Positions 8,606 through 19,932 of a DNA stretch of 56,875 nt are shown in pieces; the first letter of the stretch is position 1, and each line of letters starts with the position of its first letter. Below the pieces are notes generated by a model. The model had not been told where the DNA came from. It saw nothing but the letters and a program-made list of their open reading frames with translations, and did not search any database. Made by a program: the position numbers and the translations under genes. Source of the DNA: Chrysochromulina parva (Eukaryota > Haptophyta > Prymnesiales > Chrysochromulinaceae); assembly GCA_002887195.1 (NCBI GenBank), contig PJAB01000033.1:1-56875 (forward strand), read 5' to 3'.

Positions 8606-9842
8606 ATGCCGCCGCGCCGATTCGTGCCGCGACCACGAATGCGCGACGCACGACATGAGCGTGTCCTGAGCCTCTTGTACGCGCTCGCCTTTGCCATCTT
8701 CCGTCGCCTTGTGCTGGCGCTCTGCTGGTGCCTGCGCCGGCGCTCTTTGCCCGCTCTCGTCAAGCTCTGCCACAAGCGCTTGCTGCCGAAGCTGCCGCCC
8801 TTCACCACCGACGTGCGGCTCCGCCTTGCGCCATCGGTCACGCTGCGCTGCTTCCAGCTGGGCGGTGAGCACCATGCCGACATACTGTCCGAATGGCTGC
8901 TCCTCTCGGGAACCTGGCAGCCGAATCTGTCCGCATGGCTCCGCCGTACGCTGCACCGTGGCGACACGTTCGTGGACGTGGGCGCGAACACGGGTTACTT
9001 CAGCCTGCTCGCGGCGGCGCTGGTGCACGGCGAAGGCGGCGGGGTCGTCGCCATTGAGGCATGCCCGCGCACCTTCCGTCGGCTGCAGACCAACCTGATG
9101 CGCAATGCTGGCCTGGCGAGCTGCATTCGGCCGCTGCAGCTGGCGGCGGCGGAGGCGGAGGGGAGCACGACGCTGTTCCAGCACCGTCGCGAGCCACTGT
9201 ACAGCACCACGGTGGCGGGGGCGGGCGCGGGCGGCGTCGCGGCGAGCGCCGACGTCTGGTCCATCGTTCAGGCGAGTGGTGCGACCAGGCGCGACCAAAC
9301 GGCGAGTGCGTCGGTCGCGCAGCTCGCTCAGGACAGCGCGTGCTGGCACCAAGTGACGGTGCGCAAGGCGCCGCTCGATGAGCTGCTGAGCGCAGACGAG
9401 TGCGCGCGCGCGCGCGTTGTCAAGGTTGACGTGGAAGGCGGCGAGTGGACCGTACTGCGGGGCATGGCACGCGTGCTCGAGATTGCATCTCCCGAGCTCG
9501 AGATCGTGGTCGAGGTCACGCCCAAGTGGCTCGCGCTGCAGCAGGTGGGGCGCCGCGGCAGCCCCGAGTGCCACCGAGTGCCACCGACGGTGCGTCTGGC
9601 TGAGAGAGTGACTGAGAGTGTAGCCCCTCCCGCAGGTGACACCGGCGCAGGTGCTCGCGTTCATGGCCGCGCGCGGCTTCCACGCGTACGTGCTTCACGA
9701 GGAGTACCAGGTTGATCGCGCCTCCTCCATTATCAAGCCCGAGTTCGAGCCCGATCCGCCGCGCCGTCTCAACGAAGGTGAGCTCGAGACGCTCGAGCAA
9801 GCGGATATCATCTTCAGCCGCAGGGACGTGGCGTACTTGTAG
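8606..9842 (+). CDS. FkbM-family methyltransferase, membrane-anchored
   Basis: Two exons, 8606-9544 and 9636-9842, give 381 residues. A hydrophobic N-terminal segment (LLYALAFAIFRRLVLALCW) looks like a signal anchor. The SAM-binding motif I is FVDVGANTGYFSLLAAAL, followed by an acidic residue at VVAIEACP, and the later conserved block is VVKVDVEGGEWTVLRGM, characteristic of FkbM methyltransferases. The 91-bp phase-0 intron is needed to reach TPAQVLAFMAARGF and the C-terminal block; without it the frame ends in low-complexity sequence. FkbM enzymes O-methylate sugars or polyketides; with a membrane anchor a Golgi glycan-methylating role is plausible. The intron holds an 11-bp direct repeat (CGAGTGCCACC twice). 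Confidence 0.8.
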
Positions 9843-10002
9843 CTACAAGTAGGCTCGGTGTAAGGTGTGGGGGGAAGGGGGCGTCGAGGAGGTGAAGTGT
9901 GAGAAATTTCCCACATTAGCCAAGTTTCGATCGCCCGAAAACCCAAGCGCGACGGAGAGCCGTCTTCGACGCGCCATTCGCGACAAAAGCGCGACGCCCA
10001 GC

Positions 10003-13000
10003 ATGGACGACCTCGTCGAATTTTTAACTGGGGGCACAAGCCTGCTTGCCCTCGCAGCTGAGCTTGACGCAGCGGATGATGAGCTGGCTGCTGCGGAGCA
10101 TCGCAACCAGCTCCTCCGACGCACGTTTGCAAGCGACATGGAGAAGGCGGTACTCGACTCTGGGCTGCGCTCTGGCCGCGCACTCGTTCGTCGCGCACGA
10201 TCGAAGCGTGACGAGTCTGCCAGTGAGGCAAGTCTGTCCACCTTGCGTTCTGAGCTGCAGGCTGCACGCGCCGAGGCAGCCTCGTACAAGGCGCGCGCGG
10301 ATCGTGCGGAGCAGCGGCTTGCCGCCCTTGTGGCCGACACAAGCACGAGCGAGGCGCTCGCTGCGAGTTCGTCGCAGAAGCCGGCCACACATGGTGCCCG
10401 ACACGACGTCACGGTGCAGACGCCACCGACAGCGCACCCATCGACGTCAGCACCCGAGCAGAGCAGAGACAGCCCGCGCGACGTCATCGAGTCAATCCGT
10501 GCGGCGCGTCTCGAGGCCCGCGGCACAGCGGGCGAGGCATTACACGCGTTGGTTGGGCGCGCGCTGTCGGCGCTCAGCCGTGACTTATACAGCGGCGCCG
10601 GCCACGTCTTCGCCGAGATCATGCAGAATTGTGACGACGCAATGTATGGCCCTCTGCTCGGGGAGGCGGCGGAGGCGGCAGTGGCGGAGGCGGCGGCGGC
10701 GCGCGGCGCAGTGCCGCGGCTGCGCGTGTCGCTCACCGGGACAGCACTCCTCTTCGAATGCAACGAGCTCGGATTCCGCGAGCGCGACGTTCGTGCAGTG
10801 TGTGACCTCGGCTCGAGCACCAAAGACGGCAAGGGAGGGCAGACCAGAAGCATCGGCAGGAAAGGTCTGGGCTTCAAGAGTTGCTTCGCCGTGAGCGACA
10901 TGCCACACGTGGCCTCAGGCGGCTACTCGTTCCGATTCGATGCTCGGGACGGCCTATACGGAGCCCTAGTGCCGGAGTGGGTGGCGGCCGACGAGCTTCG
11001 TGCAACGGTGGCGGCTCACCTCCAAGCCCTCGGCGTGCCCTCGCCGCTCGTCTCGACACTTGGTGGCGCTCACGCCGGCGCGCCTGGAGGAGGTACCGCC
11101 ATCTGGCTGCCGCTGCGTGGACCGGCGCCGCCCCTTGCGATCGCACCGACCGCTCTCCTCTTTCTTCGGCAGCTGCGCTTGGTTGAGCTAGTGCTTCCCT
11201 CAGTGCTTCCCGCGCGCGGCGATGCCCCGTCGACCGCCGCCGCCCCAGCCGTCGCCACAGACGACAGCGTGTTGGCAAGCCAGGCAGGAGGTGAGGCGCG
11301 GTGTGAAATCATCACCATTCGTCGGCTCTCCCTGGCAGCGGCAGCCGCGCCGGCAGAGGCACCGGCAGCAGAGCGCACATCGCTTCTGGTGGAGGTGAGC
11401 GGCCGCGTGCGCCGCCAGCGCGACTATCTGCTTTGGCGCGAGATACACGAGATTGCGGGCGTACGCACCGAGATTGTGCTCGCTTTTCGGGACGAGGACG
11501 ACCCTCACCGTACCTTCTCCTCCCCCTCCTCCCCCTCCTCCGACCCCGCCGCTACCGCAAACGGCGCACTGCACTCGGACGATACGCCCGCCACGGCCGC
11601 AGCTGAGGCGCCACTCTTCGCTGGAGAGCAAGTGGGAGCCGATCTGCATGCGTTTCTACCGGTGGGCTCCCCGCTCGGACTTCCCTTTTGCTTGCATGCG
11701 GACTGGGACTTGGTCGCATCACGCCAGTCGCTGCACCTCGACTCTGCTTGGAACGCAGCTCTCCGGGACCTCGCCACGGCGGCTCTTCTCCGCGCCGTGC
11801 GCGCCGAGCACCGGCTCGCCCACAATGTGAACTCATGGCTGCCGCGCCCCGAGGCCTGCCGCGAGCCCTTTTGGCGACCGCTCTTTGAGGTGGGCGAGGG
11901 CGTGGCGGCTGAGCCGATGCTCATCTCCGAATCGGGAGATCGCCTCGCACCCCGCGACGCTCTCTTGCGCGAGGCACTCGCCGCCACTGAGCATGAGGGT
12001 CATGGCGTTATGCCCTTTCGCCACGAGGGCCAAGGCGCTCGACGTGCGTGTGTCTTCGTGCCCCCAAGCGTCGTGAGCAACGCATGGCTGCATCAGAGCA
12101 CCGGACGGTTTCAGTTCGTGAGCGCCGTGTTGGTACGCACCCTTGGCATCGAGGCCCTCTGCCGCCTCGGCTGCCGGCGCGTCACGGTCGATGATTTGCT
12201 CGAGTGCCTGCGGGCGTGGGCGCCGGGTGTGACGGCAGGTGACGCGGACGGCGAGGCCGGCTGCAGCACGATCAAGCGACCATGCGTGCCCATCGGCTGC
12301 GGCGGCGAGGGCGATGCCGATGGTCAGACGTCCTCAGCGACAGCAGCGACAGCAGCGACAGCAGCATCGGCAGCCAAGGCCAACGTCGCGGCATCGTCAA
12401 CTGCTTCAGCTGTAACGGCTCCCACTGCAGCCGCAGCCTCCTCCTCCGCGAGCGCCATCCCGAGCGCCATCCCGAGCGCCATCCCGAGCGCCATCCCGAG
12501 CGCCTCCTCCTCCGCAACTCTCGAGGCATGGCTCGCGCAACTCCATCGGCTACTCTATGTGCTCATGAACTCTCACCACGTTGCAGCCGTCCGCACTCTT
12601 CCTCTTCTGCTCATCGAGGATTGGGGCCGGGCAAGCGCCAACGCCGTTCCTGGCATTGGAGGTGGCGTCGGAGGTGGCGTCGGCGGTGGCGGCGGAGGTG
12701 GCGTCGGCGGTGGCGGCGGCGGCTGGCGGCTACGCTCGGCCTCGGGCTCGCCTCCAGTGGTGCTCGCCCCTCAAAGCAGCAACACCGGCGGCGGGCATGG
12801 CGGCGCTGAGGCGCTGCTCTCGGCGGCGCTGCGCTCGGGTGCTCTCGACGTGTGGCGAGTGGCGAATGGCGCTTTGCCGCCCCCACCTGAGCAGCTTGCG
12901 CTCCTCGCGTGCCTCGGCGTAAGCGCCCTTGACGACGCGATGGCGGTGCGCGCAGTGGCCCGCCAGCACGCCGCCGGACGTGTCAGCTCGATCGCGGCGT

Positions 13001-16000
13001 GTTGGCACGGCCTCCGGTTAGTACGCGATTATATGGAGGCGTTCATCGCAGAGGAGGCAGCCTCACATGAGGTCTCGGTGGCCGAGGGCGCTCGTGCCGC
13101 ACTGGCATGGCTGCGAGCCTCCTTGCTCTGGCCAGCGACAGATGGGCTTCTGCGACCTGCATGCTCGCTGCGCAACCGAACCCTCCTTGGCGTGCCTTGT
13201 CCCGGCTGCTGCGGCGACGGGGACGGAGGCAGGGGTCGCGCGCGCCCACAGCTTCCGCTTCGAATGCTTCTCCCACGCAGCGCCGAGCTCCGTCGTGCAC
13301 GCCCGCGGAACCGACGCACATCGTCGACGGCGGCGGCGGCGGCGGTGACAGCGGCACACGCGGTCGCAGATGGCTCGACAGCGGTCGCCGAAGCTTTCGC
13401 AGGCGCAGCGGCGAGGCGAACGATGCCAGAGGATGAGGACGGCGAAGAGGAAGAGGAAGCGCCAGAGAGCGGCGATGGTGTCGACGACAACACCAGTGGC
13501 ACCAGTGGTGATGGCGGCCGTGGCGGCATCGACGATGGCGGCGATGGTGGCGCCGAAGCCTCCGTTCGCGCTGAGCCGCCACAGCTGAGGGTGCAAGAGA
13601 CGTTTGAACGCGTGGGCACTGGGCACGGGCAGGTGATGTCAACGGCACTGAGCAGCGCATCGGTCCAATGGGTGGGTGCGCGATGCTCGGGCGGCGTGGA
13701 CAAGGGCCAAGTGGGCTGGGCCGTGCGATGGTATCGGGGTGAGCTCGCAGCGGGGTTTGGATGCGTCGGAGCGCGGTTGGATCGGGTGGGGCTAGGGCGC
13801 TATGCGCTGTGCATTGTGGTGACTTCCGACGGGTGCGCGACGCTGCGCCACGCCGGCGAGTCCCACCCGCTGTACTGGCCACCCTTGGTCAGTGGTGACA
13901 CCCTTGGCCTTCACCTTGACTTGCAAGGCCCGCGCGCCACGCTCCTACTAACCCTCAATGGAACCCTGCGCAATGTGGACGGCGAATGTTTCTACGATGC
14001 GCGAGGAGTCGACAAGGCCGCCATCCTCCTTGCGCCCGAGCTCTCGTACCACGCGACGCTTCACCCGACCGTCTGCCTACGGCGCGGCCCGCACGCGGAG
14101 CCTGCGGAGGCCACGATCGCCGTGGCTGCGCCTCTCGCGAACGCGCTGCTCCATCGGCGTGGGTTTCGTCCAATCTCGCAAGTGCTCGCGGCGCAGCGGG
14201 GCGGAGGCGCGCGCGCCGTGCCTATGCTCGGTCCGCCACCGCGCCGTTCACATCACGACGGCGGTGGAGGTGGCGGTGCTTCTCGAGGTGCCTGTAGCAC
14301 TGCTCACAGCAGCGTCGGCGCCGATGGCGGCGCCGCTGACGGCACCACTGGCGCTGGCGGCGGCGGCGGCGGCGGCGGCGAGGGCAAGTACGAGAGCGAC
14401 CTTCCATTGGAAGCCCTCCTCTGGGAACAGTTTCTGAGTCTCATGGGGGCCACACCGCACCTCGTCTCGTGCACGGTGCACGCGTGGTGGCGTGACATGC
14501 TGCCCAAGGCTGAGCCCGCCTCCCTCGCAGCGGCGGAATGCGTTGTCTGCTGCGAGCCTCTCATTGACGCAAATGCGCGCAATCGCAAGCCACGTGCTGG
14601 GCAGGAGCCGGTGGGCACAGTGTGCGGACATCGTTACCATTCAGCATGCATCTTCCGTTGGCTGGCGGCTGATGAACACTGGGAGGGGCCCACCTGCCCT
14701 TGCTGCCGCACCGTCCTCCATCCAACCCGCGACGTGCGCCCCCTTGGCATTGAGACCGCCGCGCTCGCCCTCTCCACATCCCTCCGCTTTCTGCTGCGAG
14801 CGATGAGTGGCGAGGCGACAGACGCGGCGGCCGCAGGGCGGGCGGCGGCGGCGGCGGCGGTGGCGGCGGCGCCGCGGACTTGGCGTCAAGTGGCCGACCG
14901 CGGCGGTGGTGAAGTGGCGGAGGCAGAGGCGGAGGTGGCATGGGACAGTGCTGTGGACACCATTGCCGACCCGGCGGCCGCAGCCGCGCAGGCTGCCGCC
15001 GAAGTGGTGGTCCACCTACACATGGCGGCCGCGCGTGCGGCAGCAGACCTCACCTCCGCCGCCGCACTCGCCACAGCACTGCTGCAGCAGTACGCGAGAG
15101 AAACGCAGTCGGCGATGGTTGTGGGGTCTGCGATTGTTGACAGCAGCGCAGGCCGCGTGCGATTCGACAGCACTGTCTTGCAGCCGTGCTTCCCGCTCCT
15201 AAGCGCTGCCTCCTCGACGCTCCCGATAGCCTTCCTCCGCCCGTCCCCGTTGCCCAGCCACCATCACGACCTCCTCGGTCGCTTTGGGTGCGCCACTAGC
15301 GCCGGCAGCATGCGCAGCCAGCTGCAAGCCCTCAAAGCGGTCTGCCTTGCCATGAGCAACGCACCAGCCGGCAGCGGCGGTGGCAGCAGCGGTGGTGGCA
15401 GCACTGGTGGCGGTGCGCTTACGACCTCCACCATCATTGGCTGCAGCGGTGGTTCGGGCAGCTTCGGCGCGACTTCTTCAGCGCCTCTGCATCGCGCCGT
15501 CCTATACGCATTGTACACCTCCCTTGACAACCTCGCCAGCAGCGCGACGAGCGGCGGCGAGGGCGGCAGCGCCGAGGGCGAAGGCGAGGGCGGCCGCGGT
15601 GGCGTTGAGAGAGACAAGGGAGCTGCCGGCGGGGACGGCGGCGAGGCAGCCGAGGGGTCGGCCGCGGCCGCGTCCACCGCCCAACACGACGCCGCGGTTT
15701 CGTCCACCGCCGAGCTGCGCGCCGCCTTCGCGCAGCACGCTCTCTTGTGGAAGGGTCCGCAGGCGCCACGTGTAGGTGCCTTTGCGACGAGCAGGAGCGC
15801 CCTATGCCACGCGCCACGCACCGCCGCGCTCCTCAACTGCTTCGACCCGTGCGAAACCTTCCCCGAGATGAGCGCCTTCTTCCTCCATCGGCTACGCCTG
15901 CCGTCTGGCAGCCCAGCCACATGCATGCAAGCACTCACGAAGCTGAGCGATACCCTCGACGTCTGCGGCATTGCGGCCGCTGTACCGCCGTCGGCGGCGA

Positions 16001-17699
16001 GCACAGCTGAGTCGGCGGCGGCGGTCAGCGGCGCGGCGCTCGGCACGACGCCGGACGGCCGCGCAGTAGTGGCGCAGGCGGCGGAGGTCCTGGCTGAATT
16101 AGAGGCCATCGTCCTGGCCGCCAATGCCAACGATGCCCAAGGCGCGTCGAGCCTTCTCGACAACGAGCTGTCGGCCGGCGCAGTGCGCGCGCTCGCCGTT
16201 GACATGCGCAATTACATGCCTTGGAGTGTGCGCTCACTTCGTGTGGTCGCCCCTACGGTCGAGGCCCCTCTACTCTATCTGCCGGACGTGCCGCCGCCAG
16301 CAGGCGCGCTCCTCGGTGCCGCCCCTGTCACGCCCTCAGCGCCAGCGGCGGCGCCGACATCTCTCCCACCCGTCGTGCGACTCTTCGCTGACGAGGTGGC
16401 CTTCGACGCTGGCGCCCTCGCGCGCGCCCCCACCTTTGCGGCATGGCTTCGTTCGCGTCGGTTGCTCGTGCCGTTCGAGGAAGCCGTTGTAGTGGGCGCG
16501 CCGCGGGTGGAGGAGCTGGTCGAGGCGCCGCATCTCGAGCAGATTGCGCGAGATGTGGTCGCACACAAGGCAGCCGAAGCCCTCTCAGCCGCCCAGGCGG
16601 CCAAGGCGGCGTTGGCTGAGGTCGAGTCCATCGCTTCCGCCGAGGCGGCCGAGGCGATCGCATCCATTGGTCTGGGCGCATCGGCCGCGCTCGCCACGGC
16701 GCTCGCCGAGACGGAGGTGGAGCAGCTCTTGGCTCTGCAACAGAGCATACAGGTGCGCACGTGTCGACGCATCGAGCAGCCGTGCTCTCTGCGCCCGCCC
16801 ATACGCCCTGCGCTTTGGTCGCAGCCGCAGCCGAGCGCCGTGCCGAGCGCGAGCGGAGCACACGTCCGAGCGCAGGCACGAGAAGCCTCCCTTGCAGCAG
16901 CAGTGGCGGCCGGCACCGCATCCTGCAGCGATGCGCCGTGCCGAGCGGAGTACCTTTCACGCCCACCCGTGACACGCTGCCTGGCGGTGCGCTGGGCGCT
17001 GCAAGGCGATTCGACGATCGTTCTGTCGATGGAAGTTCCTTCGCTGCTGGCCGCGCTCGCCGAGGCGCTCGAGGCACTCCTTGCGAAGGCGGCTCGACGT
17101 GCTGCCCGCGAGGCTGCCGCCGCCGCCCAACAGGCAACTCGTGCCAAGGCTGTGGGGAAGGTCGAGAAGCGCGACGCTGCCGATGATGACGATGATCATC
17201 GCGACGACGCCATGGGCGCGAGCGGTGCTGATGCTGAGGATGATCGTTTGTTGCTCACAACCATCGCACCGAGCCCAAGCACCGCCCCTTCCTCGTCGTC
17301 CGCGTCGTGTCGGGCGGCTTCATCCGCGTCGTGTCGGGCGGCTTCATCCATGTTGCCGGCCCCAGCGCTTCTGCCGCCTCCTGCATGGATCCCTCCCACG
17401 CCACTCCCCCCCGGCCAGGGCTTGCACTCGCCCTCGCACCCATCCTCCGACACCGCCAAGCGAGACGCCCGACACGACGCGGTCTCGCCTTCCATCGGGT
17501 CGCAGTCGGCACCGCTGTCCATATGCGCCGTGTCGGGCGCGGACGGGCGCACGCTGGTTAGCCCGAGAGCGGAGGCGCTCTACCGTCTGATGATGGAGGT
17601 GGCACGGAACGGCGTGGGCGATGGTACCGGTAATGGTACCGGCCCGGCCGCGGCCGCTGCCATCGCTGACGGGCCGCGGGCGCTCCCGCACATCTCGTC

Positions 17700-17738
<39 letters not shown>

Positions 17739-18027
17739 GCAGCAGCGGCAGCAGCAGCAGCAGCGGCGGCTGATCTCAGAGTCTTTGGAGTCGACAGTGT
17801 CGCTGCCCACCCTGCCGTCAGGGCTGCTGGGCGATGCGATGGAAAAGGAATCGCCAGCTGTGGCCCATGAACTCCGCCGCGCGGCGGCGGATTCACTTGG
17901 CATAGCGGCCGACGGGTCTGCGGCGAACGTACGGCAAGCGCCCTCAGCTGCAGGCCCACTTTCCGTCTCGACGGATGGCACGAGTGGCGAGGTGCGCGTG
18001 CGCTGTACGCTCTCCGTGGTGAGATAA
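10003..18027 (+). CDS. Giant NO VEIN/sacsin-type ATPase with SPRY-like and RING-H2 domains
   Basis: 2674 residues from ATG 10003; the frame extends upstream only to a GTG. The N-terminus has helical/coiled-coil text. About 196-310 is a GHKL ATP-binding domain of the plant NO VEIN/sacsin kind: LYSGAGHVFAEIMQNCDDA (N-box), VCDLGSSTKDGK, SIGRKGLGFKSCF (G box) and SDMPHVASGGYSFRFD. An SPRY-like stretch lies near 1220-1335 (VGWAVRWYRGELAAGFGCVGA ... LTLNGTLRN). A RING-H2 finger is at about 1512-1571: CVVC, then VCGHRYHSACIFRWL, then CPCC. Ala/Gly/Ser-rich low-complexity runs and a polyglutamine tract (about 2567-2587) follow. A possible in-frame intron of 123 bp (16753-16875) follows LLALQQSIQ. 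It may be an ATP-dependent chaperone-like protein with E3 ligase activity; the fusion is inferred from one uninterrupted frame. Confidence 0.75.
12456..12505 (+). repeat. 15-bp tandem repeat in the giant ORF
   Basis: Four in-frame units of GAGCGCCATCCC-type sequence encode SAIPSAIPSAIPSAIPSA within an Ala/Ser-rich linker after the ATPase part. Confidence 0.85.
17702..17768 (+). repeat. CAG repeat encoding polyglutamine
   Basis: An uninterrupted run of about eleven CAG codons followed by CGG-interrupted CAG codons encodes a Q/R-rich tract near the C-terminus of the giant protein. Its length is likely to vary between strains. Confidence 0.9.
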
Positions 18028-18588
18028 GTTCTATCCTCGTAGCATGGGAATAATCATAACGTCGGTGTGCAGCGGGCTCCTATAGTACATGGCCGTACGT
18101 CACTGCGGCATCCTTCGGATCGCTCCGCCGGCTACGCGTTCTCGCGATTTGCTTGAGCTCCTCTCGGCTGCCGTCCGGTCGGGTCGTAAGCCGATCCACC
18201 GTGTGGCCGGCGGTGTCGGGCGGGCTCGGCTCGCCGCCGTGCGTTTTTTCGGGATTTGGTCTGGCTTTTTCGCCGGGCCTCCGATCTCTTTACATCCGAG
18301 CGTATAACGGCTTACGGCTCCGACCTTAGTCCGGCCCTACGGACCCGTCCGCCCACACCTATGCGTGACTGTGCCGTGTCGCGCTGCCGGCTGCGGTGTG
18401 CGGAAAGCTCCAAAGCACAAACACGACCCCTAACCGATCTGGCGAGGAAGATATTGAGTGCTGCTATTGAGCGGCCGGCCCCTACGGTCGTGGTACAGCC
18501 CGCAGACCGTTCCGAGCGGTGCAGCCGACGCCGTTAGAGGGGGGCTTGTTCAATCGCGAATCGGCACCGCGGGTCACCCTTGTTCGGT
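18028..18588. other. Intergenic region between convergent genes
   Basis: 561 bases between the giant ATPase stop and the SDR stop. Moderately GC-rich with no frame showing protein-like composition and no clear repeat. Nothing further recognised. Confidence 0.5.
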
Positions 18589-19470
18589 TCAATCGACGGC
18601 GGGCGTCGATTGAGGAGGTGGAGCATCTGGAATCCGCTTACGCCCGCCGTTGGCGCTGGGCTTCTCGGAGTGAGCGGCAATGCACGGCCCGCGGTAGCCC
18701 TGCGCGGCCACGCCGCCGTCGATGGCGAGGCACTGCCCTGTAACGTACGCCGCCGCGGGCATGCATAGGAAGGCGACGGCGCCCGCTGTGTCCGAAGGCT
18801 CTCCCAGGCTGCCGAGCGGCGTGGCCTCGCACACCTTGTCGAGCTGCGAAGGGTCCTTGGCTACGGCCGCCTCGAGGAGGGGCGTGCGCGCCATCCAGGG
18901 CGCAACCGCGTTCACGCGGATCCCGTACGCGGCCCACTCGCACGCCATAGCCTCGCTCATGTGGATCATGGCCGCCTTGGTCATTGCGTAGATGACGCCC
19001 GTGCCCGACGAGCGCAGCCCGGCGAGTGAGGCAATGTTAACAATGCTCGCGCGTTCGGACTTGCGCAACAGCGGCAGGCACGCCTTGCACATGTAGTACG
19101 CCGACGTTTGATTCGTGCTCACCATGGTTTCATACTCGGCGTCGGTCGACTCAGCGACCGGCTTGCGGATGTTCGTGCCGACGTTATTCACGAGCCCGTC
19201 CAATGCGCCCCCCCACAGTGCGATTGCTTTTGCCACGAGCGCCTCGCGCCCCTCGACCGTCGCCACGTCCGCGGCGAGCACGTGCACGCGCTCCGCGCCG
19301 TGCTCCTTGGCGAGTGGCTCGGCCGCGACGAGCAAATCAGCCTCGCCCCGTGCCGTGAGAAGCACCGAAGCGCCAAGGGAGAGAAATTCAACGACGCATG
19401 CGAGGCCGAGGCCCTTGGATCCGCCTGTCACGATCACACGGTAGCCGTCAAGGCGCCAGCGCGAGCTCAT
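18589..19470 (-). CDS. Short-chain dehydrogenase/reductase (tropinone-reductase-like)
   Basis: 293 residues from ATG 19470, chosen because the fold begins immediately (WRLDGYRVIVTGG); an extra 23-residue extension to 19539 is possible. Classical SDR features appear in order: the TGGSKGLG nucleotide-binding loop near residue 14, VLAADVAT, NNVGTN, the catalytic Ser region NIASLAG, the YAMTK catalytic Tyr/Lys pair, and GIRVNAVAPWMARTP. The C-terminal VTGQCLAIDGGV closes the Rossmann fold. The TGGSKGLG and NNVGT patterns match tropinone-reductase-like SDRs using NADP(H). Substrate cannot be told from sequence. An Arg/Pro-rich C-terminal tail of about 25 residues is not part of the fold. Single exon. 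Confidence 0.88.
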   Translation of the reverse strand: MSSRWRLDGYRVIVTGGSKGLGLACVVEFLSLGASVLLTARGEADLLVAAEPLAKEHGAERVHVLAADVATVEGREALVAKAIALWGGALDGLVNNVGTNIRKPVAESTDAEYETMVSTNQTSAYYMCKACLPLLRKSERASIVNIASLAGLRSSGTGVIYAMTKAAMIHMSEAMACEWAAYGIRVNAVAPWMARTPLLEAAVAKDPSQLDKVCEATPLGSLGEPSDTAGAVAFLCMPAAAYVTGQCLAIDGGVAAQGYRGPCIAAHSEKPSANGGRKRIPDAPPPQSTPAVD

Positions 19471-19932
19471 CGGGGCGGCTTGCACCGCGCTCGCGAAGCG
19501 ACACGCTCGCGTGCGACCGCGAGAAATATAAATTGTCAACTACTAGTCGGCGCGCGCCCGCCGCGACGGCGCTTCGAAGCTCCCACAACCAAACGCCACA
19601 CCCACGCGGAAAAGGTGGAGGTCACGAAAAACGCGCATGAATTTTTTTGTGATTGCCTTGTCATCTTTTCCCTTGAGGCGGGCCATCGGCGGGAGAAGAG
19701 TCTGATCTCTTGGTCGCAAGCGCCTTGCAGCGAATCGTCGTGCTCGTGACGAGAATGCCCATGAACTCGCGCGAGAATGTCGCAATCAACCAGCAACCCT
19801 TGCCCGTGGTACCCCATCAGACGATGAGTAAGCGCACCAACGGTAAATGCTCAACCCTCGGCAAGTCCCACGCCATGTTCTGACCGACTCTCGTCGTGCT
19901 CCTCCCATCCCGGATGCCCAGGGCCCGCGCGC
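19471..19932. other. Divergent intergenic region
   Basis: 462 bases between the SDR start and the start of the CCCH-like gene, so it should contain both promoters. There is an A/T-rich patch around 19605-19665. No repeat or recognisable element. Confidence 0.5.

Noticed and set aside
7916..9664. 582-residue antisense frame spanning the SRCR and FkbM genes
   Set aside because: It crosses the microsatellite and two real genes in other frames; no domain seen.
9865..10002. GTG start extending the giant ORF by 46 residues
   Set aside because: Only an alternative start codon and unconvincing composition; ATG 10003 is in a better position.
15264..16211. 315-residue antisense frame inside the giant gene
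   Set aside because: Ala/Ser/Arg-rich shadow; no start context or domain.
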